A stretch of DNA of 64,000 bases from Truepera sp965215315 (GTDB lineage: Bacteria; Deinococcota; Deinococci; Deinococcales; Trueperaceae): positions 3,782,001 to 3,846,000 of the forward strand of contig CBDCDB010000008.1 in assembly GCA_965215315.1 (NCBI GenBank). Direction: 5' to 3'. Positions 17,407 to 26,248 of the stretch are shown piece after piece. Under the pieces are notes generated by a model. It was not told where the DNA came from. It was given only the letters and a program-made list of their open reading frames with translations, and did not search any database. Both the position numbers and the translations under genes were made by a program. Numbering within the stretch: the stretch's first letter is position 1; each line of letters opens with the position of its first letter.

Positions 17407-18051
17407 GTGAAGGTTGCGGCGCTGATTCCGGCTGCTGGTGAAGGCTTACGGCTCGGGTGTGGCCCGAAAGCGCTCGTGACGGTGGCAGGGGAGACGCTCC
17501 TGAACCGCGCGGTGCGGGCATTTGTGGGTTTGACCGATGAGGTTGTCGTAGCGGTTTCGCCGACGATGCAGAGGGGGCTCGAGCCTTTTCCTAATGCCCG
17601 GCTGATTTTAGGTGGCCCCACCCGCCAGGAGAGTGTTTACAACTTGCTTGGGGCTACCGACGCCGACCTCGTGCTGATTCACGACGCGGCGCGGCCTTTT
17701 CTGGGTCGCCGCGTCATCGAAGACGTTATCACTGCCGTAAGCGTACAAGGCGCGGTTTCAGTCGTGACGACCGTTGCCGACACCCTCATCGAAGCGAAAA
17801 CCGGACACGTCATCGACCGGCAAGAACTCCGCGCTGTGCAGACGCCCCAAGGGTTTCGCCGCGAGTTAATCTTGGCGGCGCACGAACACGCGCTGCGTTC
17901 GGCAAACGAGGCGACCGACGACGCGGCGCTCGTCCGGGCGTTCGGTCACAAGGTCACACTCGTCGAAGGAAGCAGTTGGTTGATGAAAGTGACGACGAAA
18001 GCCGACCTTGAGTTAGCCGAAGCGCTCGCTACGGTATGGGACGCACGGTGA
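17407..18051 (+). CDS. ispD: 2-C-methyl-D-erythritol 4-phosphate cytidylyltransferase
   Basis: IspD attaches CMP to methylerythritol phosphate, the third step of the MEP isoprenoid pathway. The 214-residue protein starts with GTG. It has the nucleotide-binding IPAAGEGLRLGCGPKAL loop, GGPTRQESVYN, the metal-binding HDAARPF and the substrate loop VADTLIE, and continues with LRAVQTPQGFR and ATDDAALV. The length is slightly short but normal for a stand-alone IspD. It forms an operon with the upstream ubiX-like gene and the downstream ispE gene, which overlaps its 3' end. Confidence 0.95.
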   Translation: MKVAALIPAAGEGLRLGCGPKALVTVAGETLLNRAVRAFVGLTDEVVVAVSPTMQRGLEPFPNARLILGGPTRQESVYNLLGATDADLVLIHDAARPFLGRRVIEDVITAVSVQGAVSVVTTVADTLIEAKTGHVIDRQELRAVQTPQGFRRELILAAHEHALRSANEATDDAALVRAFGHKVTLVEGSSWLMKVTTKADLELAEALATVWDAR

Positions 18052-18872
18052 ACGTCAACGCTTACGCCAAAGTCAATCTGGGTTTGAGCGTACTGGGCCG
18101 CCGCGCCGACGGTTTTCACGACGTTGATACGCTGATGGTAAGGCTCGAGCTGCACGACACCGTAACCCTTAAAGCTGCCGAAAAAGGGGTAAGCCTCGAG
18201 CTGACCGGCGCAGACCTCGGCATCTCGCCTGAACAAAACCTCGCTTACCGCGCCGCCGAACTTTACCTTCGTAAAACCGGTGAAACGCGCGGTGTTGAAA
18301 TCGGGCTCGAGAAACGCATCCCCATCGCTGCCGGTCTGGGCGGTGGCTCTGCCGACGCCGGGGCGGTTTTGCGGGGGCTGGCGCAACTCTATCCGTCAGA
18401 CGTTGATATTTTGCCGCTGGCGGCGCAACTCGGATCAGACATACCGTTTTTTACGGCTGATTTGGGCGCGGCCCGCGCAACCGGACGAGGTGAACAGCTC
18501 GAGCCCGTCACCGTCCCAGAACTTCATTTAGTCTTGGTCAATCCGGGTGTGGGGGTCGGCGCGGGAGACGCTTATGGACGTTTGGAAGGATTGACAGAAC
18601 CACTCGAGCCTAACGCCATTTTACGGCGACTCGAGAATAACGAAGAACCGGGTTACTTGAATGCACTCGAGGCTGGGGTGGTGGGGCTCGAGCCCGTTAT
18701 CGGTGAAGTTCTAGCCGTTTTACGGCAAACAGGGCTTAAAGGTGTGCTGATGTCGGGTTCGGGTTCGACGTGTTTTGGGCTGGTAAAGGGTCAGCGCGAG
18801 GCTCAGCTGGTTGCAGCGACAGTGCAAGAGGCGTATCCGGAGTGGCGGGTTCTGGCGACGCGGACGCAGTAG
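18036..18872 (+). CDS. ispE: 4-diphosphocytidyl-2-C-methyl-D-erythritol kinase
   Basis: IspE is the GHMP-family kinase that acts directly after IspD in the MEP pathway. The sequence shows the N-terminal AYAKVNLGLSVLGRRADGFHDV, the ATP-binding PIAAGLGGGSADAGAVLRGL and the C-terminal LMSGSGSTCFGL. The length of 278 residues is normal. The start is given at ATG 18036. GTG 18048, which forms a GTGA overlap with the ispD stop and has GGGA upstream, is an equally credible start. CTCGAG occurs eight times in this gene alone, the highest density in the window. A strong terminator follows. Confidence 0.95.
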   Translation: MGRTVNVNAYAKVNLGLSVLGRRADGFHDVDTLMVRLELHDTVTLKAAEKGVSLELTGADLGISPEQNLAYRAAELYLRKTGETRGVEIGLEKRIPIAAGLGGGSADAGAVLRGLAQLYPSDVDILPLAAQLGSDIPFFTADLGAARATGRGEQLEPVTVPELHLVLVNPGVGVGAGDAYGRLEGLTEPLEPNAILRRLENNEEPGYLNALEAGVVGLEPVIGEVLAVLRQTGLKGVLMSGSGSTCFGLVKGQREAQLVAATVQEAYPEWRVLATRTQ

Positions 18873-18903
18873 CACAGATTTGTTTGCCAAGAACCTCTGA
18901 GAG

Positions 18904-18932
18904 AAAAGCCCGTCATCTGAGACGGGCTTTTT
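18904..18932 (+). terminator. Intrinsic terminator after ispE
   Basis: AAAAGCCCGTC pairs with GACGGGCTTTT around a 6-nt loop and ends in a T-rich tract. This is a textbook factor-independent terminator closing the ubiX-ispD-ispE unit. Confidence 0.9.
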
Positions 18933-18951
18933 CTATTTTTCAGCCGAAGAG

Positions 18952-20007
18952 CTAGTTACATGAACATGTAGGACTCGTGCTGTGGAGTTGCAAATTACCG
19001 CAAACAAGTCTGCCCGAAGCTGTATACGTCTGCTGGTTTGCGCCGTCAAAGATTTTGATCTTGAATGTATCGCTCGAGCCCTTGCCGTTGTCCGCAGCTC
19101 TGACCTCGTACCTAAAGCCACCTCTACCGTTTACTGTAGCCGTACCTTTGATAAGGCGCGTTCTACTGTTGACGACTGTATAAGCGGTAACTCGGGTACC
19201 TCTAAGTGTGAGGTTTGTAGCCGAGTCAACATAGGTGAGATTACCGAAGAGCCCACTGTTCTTACGGCCTCCACTAAGACTAAACGCGCCACAATTGGCA
19301 CTGCAGCGAGCGTTGATGCTCCCGCTACCCGTGATAAAGTCGCCGTACGAAGGGCGCACCTGCTTACAGGTGATCTCGGCCTGTGAAGCGGCGATAGTAA
19401 CGTCTACTACGCCCTGTAATGCTTGGACGTGAAGCGCGTTCACGGTATTTTTGCCCGTTGCCCCACCTGCTGAACCAGTCTGTTCATTGATCACGACTTT
19501 GACGAGACCAAAGACCAAGATCGTCTGGTTTGGTTCGCCGCTAACTGTTATCTTCTTACCGTTGATAACGAGCCCGGTGAGCTGTGAAGTACCGCTAACC
19601 GCCGCTCGACCCGAGCTGTTACAAGAAGTCACAGCTTGCGAGCCGATGAAAGCTGCTTCGATCCCGACTCCGGCAACGCTCAGATTGAGCCCACTAACCG
19701 ACGCTTCGGAACGTGTGTGATTGCCTTGGCCGATGGTCGCGGCCTGAAGTACACCTGCCGAGAGCAGCGTAGGAACCTCTGCCGTGGCCACGGTTTTAGA
19801 GAGTGTGCCCCCTTTAGTTGGTAGTGCTCCAGTGTCGGCGAGCTGTACATTTACACCTACGGCTTTGGCTTGTACAGCAGTGGCGCGGCCTTTATAGATG
19901 GTCGCGTTCGTTGTGGTTGCCTCGAGTACCGGTGTTTGGGTTAAGCTAGCGTCCCCGCACGCCGTAAGCACCACAAGAAGAAGAAATGAAAACGCCAGAT
20001 ACTTCAT
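18952..20007 (-). CDS. Secreted lipoprotein, choice-of-anchor-P-like
   Basis: This 351-residue protein begins with a lipoprotein signal, LAFSFLLLVVLTACGD, with the lipidated Cys at about residue 17. The mature protein is rich in Ser, Thr, Gly and Ala. It contains VNALHVQALQGVVDVTIAASQAEITC, typical of choice-of-anchor-P family proteins, which are often cell-surface anchored in Gram-positives and Deinococcota. The C-terminal part (SGSINARC to the Cys-rich end PTCSCN) resembles the post-COAP-1 domain, with several paired cysteines. Function is unknown; a surface or matrix role is plausible. I choose ATG 20007 because AAAGGGTGG precedes it. Confidence 0.75.
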   Translation of the reverse strand: MKYLAFSFLLLVVLTACGDASLTQTPVLEATTTNATIYKGRATAVQAKAVGVNVQLADTGALPTKGGTLSKTVATAEVPTLLSAGVLQAATIGQGNHTRSEASVSGLNLSVAGVGIEAAFIGSQAVTSCNSSGRAAVSGTSQLTGLVINGKKITVSGEPNQTILVFGLVKVVINEQTGSAGGATGKNTVNALHVQALQGVVDVTIAASQAEITCKQVRPSYGDFITGSGSINARCSANCGAFSLSGGRKNSGLFGNLTYVDSATNLTLRGTRVTAYTVVNSRTRLIKGTATVNGRGGFRYEVRAADNGKGSSDTFKIKIFDGANQQTYTASGRLVCGNLQLHSTSPTCSCN

Positions 20008-20814
20008 GGTATTACCACCCTTTGGAAATTGGCCACGGTGTAACGCGCATCGTCCCCCGAGGCGCTGCTTACCACACCGGTGATACATCCCTTCGGGTTC
20101 GGCCGGTTGCGCTACTTGCTCAGTCTGTTCCAAGCGCCCAAGTACAGAACAGACGTCACTGCTTCCGAAGGGTCCTCAGCACGAACAGCTCGCGAAGCTG
20201 TTGTGATAAGTCTACCGCTTTAAGGTCGTACGCCTTAAATGAGTGTAAGATGACAACTTTGGCGCGAATATAAAGAAATTCACATGTGAGACACTGATGA
20301 AGACGCGTCCATAATTTCGCTGAGGGGAAACGTCCGGGTACCTGCTTGTCAGAAGCCACTGACCTCGCAGCGCCTCGGTACAGCTGGACTTTTGCGAGTC
20401 TTACGGTTGACGTAGACCGAATGGTCTTTACCTTTAGCATTTGCACAAGAGCTTGACACCAGTATTATCCTAGAACATGCATGTTAGACTGGAAAAATCT
20501 TACATAGAGCGTTTCCGACCAGATAATACCTGCTACTTCTTGCAGTGTACTGCAGTGCATTTCCAGGTATTTTATGGGGCCACGATGTTCTACCCAAGCC
20601 GTGTGAGCCGTCAGCTCAGAAGGCCCACGCAGAACGTCCGTATCTAAAAGAGTCTGTTCAGTGAACAGACGGTTGGTTCTAGTACGGGCGTAGCAGCTTC
20701 TTATAGGTTTGATCTGGCCTCTCCGAGTATCGCGCCTTGTGTGTTCGCTCCTGATAACGCCTCGACAGCGGTGTAACCCCATCTGACCCTTTGAAAAACC
20801 GCTGTAAGTTTCGT
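20008..20814. other. 800-bp region without a recognisable gene, with palindromes
   Basis: No protein with family features is seen here. A 19-bp palindrome (arms GTCTGTTCA and TGAACAGAC, 1-nt spacer) lies at 20652-20670. A second inverted repeat, ACAGCGGT with ACCGCTGT, spans about 20765-20806 just after the ilvD stop. TTGACA occurs near 20453 on the plus strand without a good -10. A 96-codon minus-strand open frame (20156-20446) lacks a ribosome site and any known motif. Confidence 0.4.
20652..20670. promoter_or_regulatory. 19-bp palindrome, possible operator
   Basis: Perfect 9-bp arms GTCTGTTCA and TGAACAGAC are separated by one G. The short spacer suits a dimeric repressor better than an RNA hairpin. 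No gene starts nearby, so its target is unclear. Confidence 0.4.
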
Positions 20815-22500
20815 CTAGTCTGTCACCGCTCCTTTAGACGCGCTCGAGACCAACTTCGCATACTTCGCCAGCACGCCCGTCTGATACTTGACAGGGGGAG
20901 CTTCCCACGCCGCGCGGCGCGTTTCGATTTCGGCGTCGTCTACGTTGAGCTGTAACAGCTGCGCTTCAGCGTCAATGGTTACGCTGTCACCCTCATGAAC
21001 GAGTGCAATCGGCCCACCGACCTGCGCTTCAGGAGCGACGTGTCCGACGACGAGCCCATAAGTGCCGCCCGAAAAGCGCCCGTCGGTAATGAGCGCGACC
21101 GAATCACCCAAGCCTTTACCGATAATTGCCGCCGTGGGGGAGAGCATCTCGCGCATCCCCGGCCCACCTTTCGGCCCTTCGTAGCGAATCACCAGCACGT
21201 CCCCGGCCCTGATACGGTCGTTCATAATGGCGTCCATCGCCGCTTCTTCAGAGTCGAACACTCGAGCAGGCCCGGTGACGTCGGTGTGCTTGAGGCCACT
21301 GATTTTAGCGACGGAACCTTCCGGTGCGAGGTTGCCCCGAAGAATGGCGAGGTGGCCTTGCGGGTACATGGGTTTATCAAAAGGCAGCACGACGTCTTGA
21401 CCTTCGGGCGGCGTGCCGGAGACGCCCTCGAGGTTCTCCGCAACCGTTTTCCCCGTCACGGTCAGACAGTCGCCGTGCAAGAGTCCTCGGTCTAACAGCA
21501 TCTTCATAATGAGCGGAATCCCGCCGACTGCGTGCAGGTCGGTGGCCACGTAGCGCCCTGAAGGTTTGAGGTCTACGAGGTGCGGGGTACGTTCGCGGAT
21601 GCGTTCAAAGTCCTCTAAAGCTAAGTCAATCTCTGCTGCGTGCGCGATGGCGAGGAGGTGTAGCACGGCGTTCGTCGAGCCACCAACCGCCATGACCGTC
21701 GTAATCCCGTTTTCAAACGCTTTTTTAGTCAAGATTTTACGGGGCGTGAGGTCGGCTTCGATCAACTCGAGGAGCGCCGCGCCACTCTCTGCCGCGCTGA
21801 CGTGCTTCTCTTCGTCTTCGGCTGCCATCGTAGACGAGTAGGGGAGACTCATCCCCATCGCTTCAAACGCGCTCGACATGGTGTTGGCGGTGTACATGCC
21901 GCCGCACGACCCCTTACCGGGGCAGGCGCGGCGTTCGACTTGGCGGTAGGTCTCGAGCGGAATCCGGCCCGCATTGTACTCACCGACCGCCTCGAACATG
22001 CTGACGATGGTCAGGTCTTTGCCGTCATAATGCCCCGGTTTGATGGTGCCGCCGTAAACAAATATGGCCGGAATATCAAGCCGCGCCATCGCAATCATCG
22101 CCCCCGGCATGTTCTTGTCACAACCGCCGACGGCGAGCACACCGTCCATACTCTGACCCCGGCACACGGTTTCTACGGAATCTGCAATCACCTCACGGCT
22201 GACCAAGCTGCACTTCATCCCCTCTGTGCCCATCGAAATCCCGTCTGAAACGGTGATGGTGCCGAACGTCTGCGGCATCCCGCCCGCTTTACGGATGGCG
22301 TTTACGGCTGCCTCACTCAGCTCACCGAGGCCCGAATTACACGGTGTAATCGTTGAGTGTCCGTTAGCAACGGCGATGATCGGTTTGTCGAAATCTTCAT
22401 CGGTAAAACCGACGGCGCGCATCATCGCGCGGTTGGGGCCGCGCTCAATACCTTCGGTGATGGTGCGGCTGCGGCGGTTGAGTCTGGGTTTGGTCGTCAT
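20815..22500 (-). CDS. ilvD: Dihydroxy-acid dehydratase
   Basis: IlvD converts dihydroxyisovalerate and dihydroxymethylvalerate to the 2-oxo acids of valine and isoleucine synthesis. The 561-residue enzyme has the iron-sulfur cysteines in TPCNSGLGEL, GGCDKNMPGA and CPGKGSCGGMYTANT, all in their expected places. I choose ATG 22500 (MTTKPRL), which has GGAGG 5 nt upstream; a GTG four codons earlier lies inside that ribosome site. It is transcribed alone, divergently from galT, with 142 bases between them. No other branched-chain genes are in the window. Confidence 0.96.
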   Translation of the reverse strand: MTTKPRLNRRSRTITEGIERGPNRAMMRAVGFTDEDFDKPIIAVANGHSTITPCNSGLGELSEAAVNAIRKAGGMPQTFGTITVSDGISMGTEGMKCSLVSREVIADSVETVCRGQSMDGVLAVGGCDKNMPGAMIAMARLDIPAIFVYGGTIKPGHYDGKDLTIVSMFEAVGEYNAGRIPLETYRQVERRACPGKGSCGGMYTANTMSSAFEAMGMSLPYSSTMAAEDEEKHVSAAESGAALLELIEADLTPRKILTKKAFENGITTVMAVGGSTNAVLHLLAIAHAAEIDLALEDFERIRERTPHLVDLKPSGRYVATDLHAVGGIPLIMKMLLDRGLLHGDCLTVTGKTVAENLEGVSGTPPEGQDVVLPFDKPMYPQGHLAILRGNLAPEGSVAKISGLKHTDVTGPARVFDSEEAAMDAIMNDRIRAGDVLVIRYEGPKGGPGMREMLSPTAAIIGKGLGDSVALITDGRFSGGTYGLVVGHVAPEAQVGGPIALVHEGDSVTIDAEAQLLQLNVDDAEIETRRAAWEAPPVKYQTGVLAKYAKLVSSASKGAVTD

Positions 22501-22630
22501 TTGGGCCTCCACAAGTAGCGTTGTTAAAACTGCAAAGGTGCAGCTAGAGCGCTATGAACGTACTATCTTACCGCAGCGCGTCTCCGAAAGACTCGAGCTG
22601 CTAAGCGGCTGATCCTTATACAAACCGCGT

Positions 22631-22636
22631 TACGAT
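22631..22636 (+). promoter_or_regulatory. -10 box of a leaderless promoter (galT)
   Basis: TACGAT ends exactly 6 nt before the ATG at 22643, with no ribosome-binding site. The galT mRNA is probably leaderless. Confidence 0.55.
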
Positions 22637-22642
22637 AGCGGT

Positions 22643-23710
22643 ATGACTACAGGCAGACATATGGACACGGTCTTTTCACCTGACGGCCCCCATCGCCGCC
22701 TCAACCCGCTCACCGGCGAGTACGTTCTCGTTTCGCCGCAACGTACCAAGCGGCCCTGGCAGGGCAAAGTTGACACGCCGAACCGGGACGTACGCCCCGA
22801 ATATGACCCGGCGTGTTATCTCTGTCCTGGTAACGCGCGTGCCGGAGACGCCCAAAACCCACATTATCAAGACACCTTTGTCTTTACGAACGATTTTGCG
22901 GCGCTCCTGCCCGACGCTCCAGCAGAGCACAGTACAAGCGATCCGCTCTTTCAAGGCGAGCGCGCCGGAGGACTCTGCCGCGTCATCTGCTTTTCGCCGC
23001 GTCACGACCTGACCTTAGCTGAGATGGACGTGTCAGCCATTCGTAAAGTCGTCGATTTGTGGGGCGCACAGGTTTTAGAACTTGGCGAAAGCTACCGCTG
23101 GGTGCAGCTTTTTGAAAGCAAAGGGGCCGTCGTCGGCGCGTCGAATCCACATCCGCACGGACAAGTTTGGGCGAGCGACTTTCTGCCGAACGAAGCGTTG
23201 CAGGAAGACAGGAAACAGAAACGTTACTTTGGGCAGCGCGGTCGTCCGCTGCTCGTCGATTATGCGAACAGAGAACGCAGTCTGGGCGAACGCCTCGTTG
23301 CCGAAAACGACCACTGGCTGGTGGTAGTGCCGTACTGGGCGTATTGGCCCTTCGAAACCCTCGTACTCCCGAAACGTCACGTTTTACGGTTGCCTGACCT
23401 GTCGGACGATGAACGGGGCGCACTCGCCGACATCCTAAAAACCATGCTGGTGCGTTTCGACAACCTTTTTGAAACCTCGTTCCCGTACTGCTCGGGCTGG
23501 CACGGTGCCCCGACGGGCCAGGTAGGTTCTGTGGATGACGTGCAGCATTGGCAGCTTCACGCGCACTACTATCCGCCCTTACTGCGTTCAGCGAGTGTAC
23601 AAAAATTTGTCGCCAGTTACGAGTGGCTTGCTGAGGCGCAACGCGATTTGACGGCAGAAGGCGCGGCGGCGCGGTTACGAGAGCTTTCGGCGCGTCACTA
23701 CACGTTGTAA
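22643..23710 (+). CDS. galT: Galactose-1-phosphate uridylyltransferase
   Basis: GalT exchanges galactose 1-phosphate with UDP-glucose in the Leloir pathway. The 355-residue protein has the zinc site CYLCPGN, the nucleophile motif NPHPHGQVW and the C-terminal WQLHAHYYPPLLRS, all typical of the family. The start (MTTGRHMDTVFSPDG) has no Shine-Dalgarno sequence but has TACGAT 6 nt upstream. No galK or galE lies next to it. The beta-galactosidase locus about 38 kb downstream would supply galactose. The xylulokinase gene follows on the same strand after a 227-bp leader with its own features. Confidence 0.95.
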   Translation: MTTGRHMDTVFSPDGPHRRLNPLTGEYVLVSPQRTKRPWQGKVDTPNRDVRPEYDPACYLCPGNARAGDAQNPHYQDTFVFTNDFAALLPDAPAEHSTSDPLFQGERAGGLCRVICFSPRHDLTLAEMDVSAIRKVVDLWGAQVLELGESYRWVQLFESKGAVVGASNPHPHGQVWASDFLPNEALQEDRKQKRYFGQRGRPLLVDYANRERSLGERLVAENDHWLVVVPYWAYWPFETLVLPKRHVLRLPDLSDDERGALADILKTMLVRFDNLFETSFPYCSGWHGAPTGQVGSVDDVQHWQLHAHYYPPLLRSASVQKFVASYEWLAEAQRDLTAEGAAARLRELSARHYTL

Positions 23711-23779
23711 GAGTTTTACGGTGGGTTTATATTTATGCGGCTGACGAATGGGTTAGGTCAGCTAAACGGGCCGACGGGT

Positions 23780-23785
23780 TATGAT
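23780..23785 (+). promoter_or_regulatory. Possible -10 box of the xylB leader
   Basis: TATGAT lies 24 nt upstream of a small leader frame with a good ribosome site. No clear -35 is visible. Confidence 0.35.
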
Positions 23786-23809
23786 AGCGCAACTTCGAAA
23801 GGTGGCATT

Positions 23810-23947
23810 ATGGATTGTATACGGCCAAACACGCGGGGTTGCTGGTACATAAATGACACATGTATAAAGTTTGACTCGAGCCTCACCCCGGCTATTTGTA
23901 AAACAACGCCGGGGTATTTTCCTCGAGCTTCCCAAATATGCCTTTAA
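23810..23947 (+). CDS. Possible 45-aa leader peptide overlapping xylB
   Basis: A 45-codon frame begins MDCIRPNTRGCWY behind AAAGGTGG with 5-nt spacing, and its stop overlaps the xylB start by 10 nt. The peptide has five cysteines and no hydrophobic signal. A terminator-like hairpin (23885-23921) lies inside it. The xylB gene has no Shine-Dalgarno of its own, so translation of this frame could re-initiate at xylB and also decide whether the hairpin forms. This is an inference from layout; the peptide matches no family I know. Confidence 0.4.
   Translation: MDCIRPNTRGCWYINDTCIKFDSSLTPAICKTTPGYFPRASQICL
23885..23921 (+). terminator. Terminator-like hairpin upstream of xylB (possible attenuator)
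   Basis: ACCCCGGC pairs with GCCGGGGT around a 15-nt loop and is followed by ATTTTCC. It could end galT transcription or attenuate transcription into xylB. Confidence 0.6.
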
Positions 23948-25365
23948 CATTAGGCGTCGACCTCGGTACCAGCGGCGTCCGTGTAGTTGCTGTGGACGAA
24001 ACAGGCGTTCTCGTCTCTGAGAGTACCCGCAGCTACCCGCTGCTGACGCCGCGCCCCGGTTGGACGGAGCAGCGCCCTGAAGACTGGTTTGGGGAGACCG
24101 TTGCGGCTCTCAAAGACTTAGCCTCGCAGCTAGGCGGGCAAGAAATTGTCGCGCTCGGGTTGTCAGGGCAGATGCACGGAATGGTGCCGCTAGACGCGCA
24201 CGGCGAGGTCGTTCGGCCTGCCCTACTGTGGAACGACCAGCGTACCGGAGAAGGTGTAGCGGAACTGGAGGCTGCCGTGCCCCGTAAAACGCTGGTCGCA
24301 CGTACCGGCAACCCTGCCATTACCGGGTTTCAGCTCCCCAAACTGCTCTGGTTACGCCAAGAGGAACCTGATAACTTCGCCCGTACTCGCCACGTGCTGT
24401 TGCCGAAAGATTATCTAGGCTTTAAGTTGACCGGCGTGATGGCGGCTGAACCGACTGACGCGTCGGGAACAAATTGCTTTGAAATTGCCCAAAAGGTTTG
24501 GGACGCCGAGGTGTTAGGGGCGCTGAATCTGTCAACCGAACTTTTCCCGGACATCGTTTCGTCGTACGAGGTTGTCGGCAAGCTGACCCGTGAACTCTCT
24601 GAGATGACCGGCCTGCCCGGAGGGTTGCCCGTCGTCGCCGGGGCTGGAGACAACGCAGCAGCGGCGATTGGGTTGGGACTCTCGAGCCGTACCCCCGGCG
24701 TGGGCAGCGTCAGCATAGGCACTTCCGGCGTCGTTTTTGCGCCGCTAGCCGCGCCGCAAGGCGACCCGCAGGGGCGTGTTCACCTCTTTTGTCACGCTGA
24801 CGGCGGGTACAACCTCTTAGGTGTGACCCTCGCTGCTGCCGGAAGCTTTCGGTGGTACCGCGACACCTTTAGACCGGGCACAGGGTTTGACACCTTGACT
24901 CAGGAGGCCGAAACGTCTAAGCCGGGTGCTAATGGCGTGACCTTTAAGCCGTATCTTGCCGGGGAGCGTACCCCTCACCTGAATCCCGACCTGCGCGGTT
25001 CGTGGACGGGGCTGAGTTTAGCCACAACCCAGGCCGACTTGGTGCGGGCGGTACTCGAGGGCGTCACCTTCAGCCTCCGCGACGCGTTAGACATCATCAC
25101 ACCGCTTGCGCCGCTGAATGAAGCGTTGACGACCGGCGGCGGTGCCCAGTCGGATATGTGGCTGCAGCTAACGACAGATATTTTAGAATTGCCGCTTACC
25201 CGCCCTAAACAGAGCCAGGGGCCAGCCTACGGCGCGGCGCTCCTTGCCTTGCAAGGTCTGGGCTACGCCGACGCTGCGTCGCTTGCACGCCCTGAGCGCG
25301 ACCAGACCTTTTCACCCGGTGAAACTGAGCGCTACTGGAACGCGTTAACGCGTTACCGTGCCTGA
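23938..25365 (+). CDS. xylB: Xylulokinase (FGGY family)
   Basis: XylB phosphorylates D-xylulose, the last step in feeding xylose into the pentose phosphate pathway. The 475-residue protein has the ATPase-fold start LGVDLGTSGVRVVAVD, the substrate region SGQMHGMV with LLWNDQRT (catalytic Asp), and the FGGY signature region GVTFKPYLAGERTPHLNPD. The length is normal. It starts at ATG 23938 without its own ribosome site. No xylose isomerase gene is adjacent. The broken ROK repressor at 30.9 kb could once have controlled it. Its end overlaps the convergent HD-domain gene by 13 nt. Confidence 0.93.
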   Translation: MPLTLGVDLGTSGVRVVAVDETGVLVSESTRSYPLLTPRPGWTEQRPEDWFGETVAALKDLASQLGGQEIVALGLSGQMHGMVPLDAHGEVVRPALLWNDQRTGEGVAELEAAVPRKTLVARTGNPAITGFQLPKLLWLRQEEPDNFARTRHVLLPKDYLGFKLTGVMAAEPTDASGTNCFEIAQKVWDAEVLGALNLSTELFPDIVSSYEVVGKLTRELSEMTGLPGGLPVVAGAGDNAAAAIGLGLSSRTPGVGSVSIGTSGVVFAPLAAPQGDPQGRVHLFCHADGGYNLLGVTLAAAGSFRWYRDTFRPGTGFDTLTQEAETSKPGANGVTFKPYLAGERTPHLNPDLRGSWTGLSLATTQADLVRAVLEGVTFSLRDALDIITPLAPLNEALTTGGGAQSDMWLQLTTDILELPLTRPKQSQGPAYGAALLALQGLGYADAASLARPERDQTFSPGETERYWNALTRYRA

Positions 25366-26000
25366 GCTGCAAGCATTTCCGCCGTAACGTCGTTGGTCAC
25401 AGCGTTTAACGCGCCTACAACCTCATGAGGGAAAAGGACGCCGCTATAGCGGTTGATTTCAGCGGACGCCCGAGCCCGGCTCTGTACGCGGCGGCAGGGA
25501 CGGTCGTGCGTCATCGCGTCGAACGTATCAGCAACTGCGATGAGGTAATTTTCTAGAGCTATCTCATGACCTTTGAGGCCAAACGGATATCCCAAACCGT
25601 CAAGCCGTTTGTGATGCTGCTCAATCAGTAAGCCTAGAAAGGCCAACGGCGTCGTCTCTAAAAGCTGCTTTCCTGCGCGGGGATGCGCGCTCATAAATGA
25701 CCAGCCGTCGGGAGTGAGACGTCCGGGCGTTTGTAGTAGCTCGGTAGGCAGGGTAAGTTTGCCGAGGTCGTGTAGATAAGCCGCGAGGCTGAGGTGCTCG
25801 AGCCGCAGCCTGCTTAGCCCCAAATAACAACCCATAGCTGCCACGAGTTGTGCGACTCGAGCCGCGTGCGCTGCGGTCGCGGCATCTTTACGGACGAGTT
25901 GCGCGGAAAAGCGCTCTAAGCTGCTGATCAACTCGGCTTGACCGGTAATTTGCCAAAGCCGTGCGTCACCACATAAAACGTTGCCCTCTAGCAAGATCAT
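25353..26000 (-). CDS. HD-GYP-type phosphohydrolase-like protein
   Basis: This 215-residue protein has an HD-GYP-like domain, the class that degrades cyclic di-GMP. Visible motifs are AAHAARVAQLV, the metal-binding HDLGKL and HHKRLDGLGYP, close to the HHExxDGxGYP pattern, then VADTFDAMTHDRP. ATG 26000 is the only canonical start in frame. However, the frame stays open for about 60 more codons upstream and reads like a cyclic-nucleotide-binding beta-roll (LLVVSGRVTCERSGRSYSVGEMILLEGNVL). There is no ATG, GTG or TTG in that extension, so the original gene may have lost its start. The 3' end overlaps xylB by 13 nt. Confidence 0.75.
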   Translation of the reverse strand: MILLEGNVLCGDARLWQITGQAELISSLERFSAQLVRKDAATAAHAARVAQLVAAMGCYLGLSRLRLEHLSLAAYLHDLGKLTLPTELLQTPGRLTPDGWSFMSAHPRAGKQLLETTPLAFLGLLIEQHHKRLDGLGYPFGLKGHEIALENYLIAVADTFDAMTHDRPCRRVQSRARASAEINRYSGVLFPHEVVGALNAVTNDVTAEMLAAQAR

Positions 26001-26248
26001 CTCGCCTACGCTATAGCTTCTTCCTGAACGCTCACACGTTACGCGTCCCGAAACGACGAGCAGTACCGATTCGGGCTGTAACGGTACGTTAAGGCGCTCC
26101 CTACATACGTATTCGGTAAGCGTAAAGGGTTTGTCCTCACGCTTACCGGTGATATGCGTTTGCTGAGACGCTCTCTATGGATTAGCTTCGATCTCAGTCT
26201 ACCTTGCTCTTTCTCAAAAAGGCGTAGGCGGTATCCAAAAACAGTATT

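Noticed and set aside
20034..20133. Possible riboswitch in the leader of the lipoprotein gene (CGGTGT and ACACCG arms)
   Set aside because: The arms are only 6 bp and no known riboswitch core could be recognised.
20156..20446. A 96-codon minus-strand open frame in the gap before the lipoprotein gene
   Set aside because: No ribosome-binding site, no recognisable motif, and a basic low-complexity translation; likely chance.
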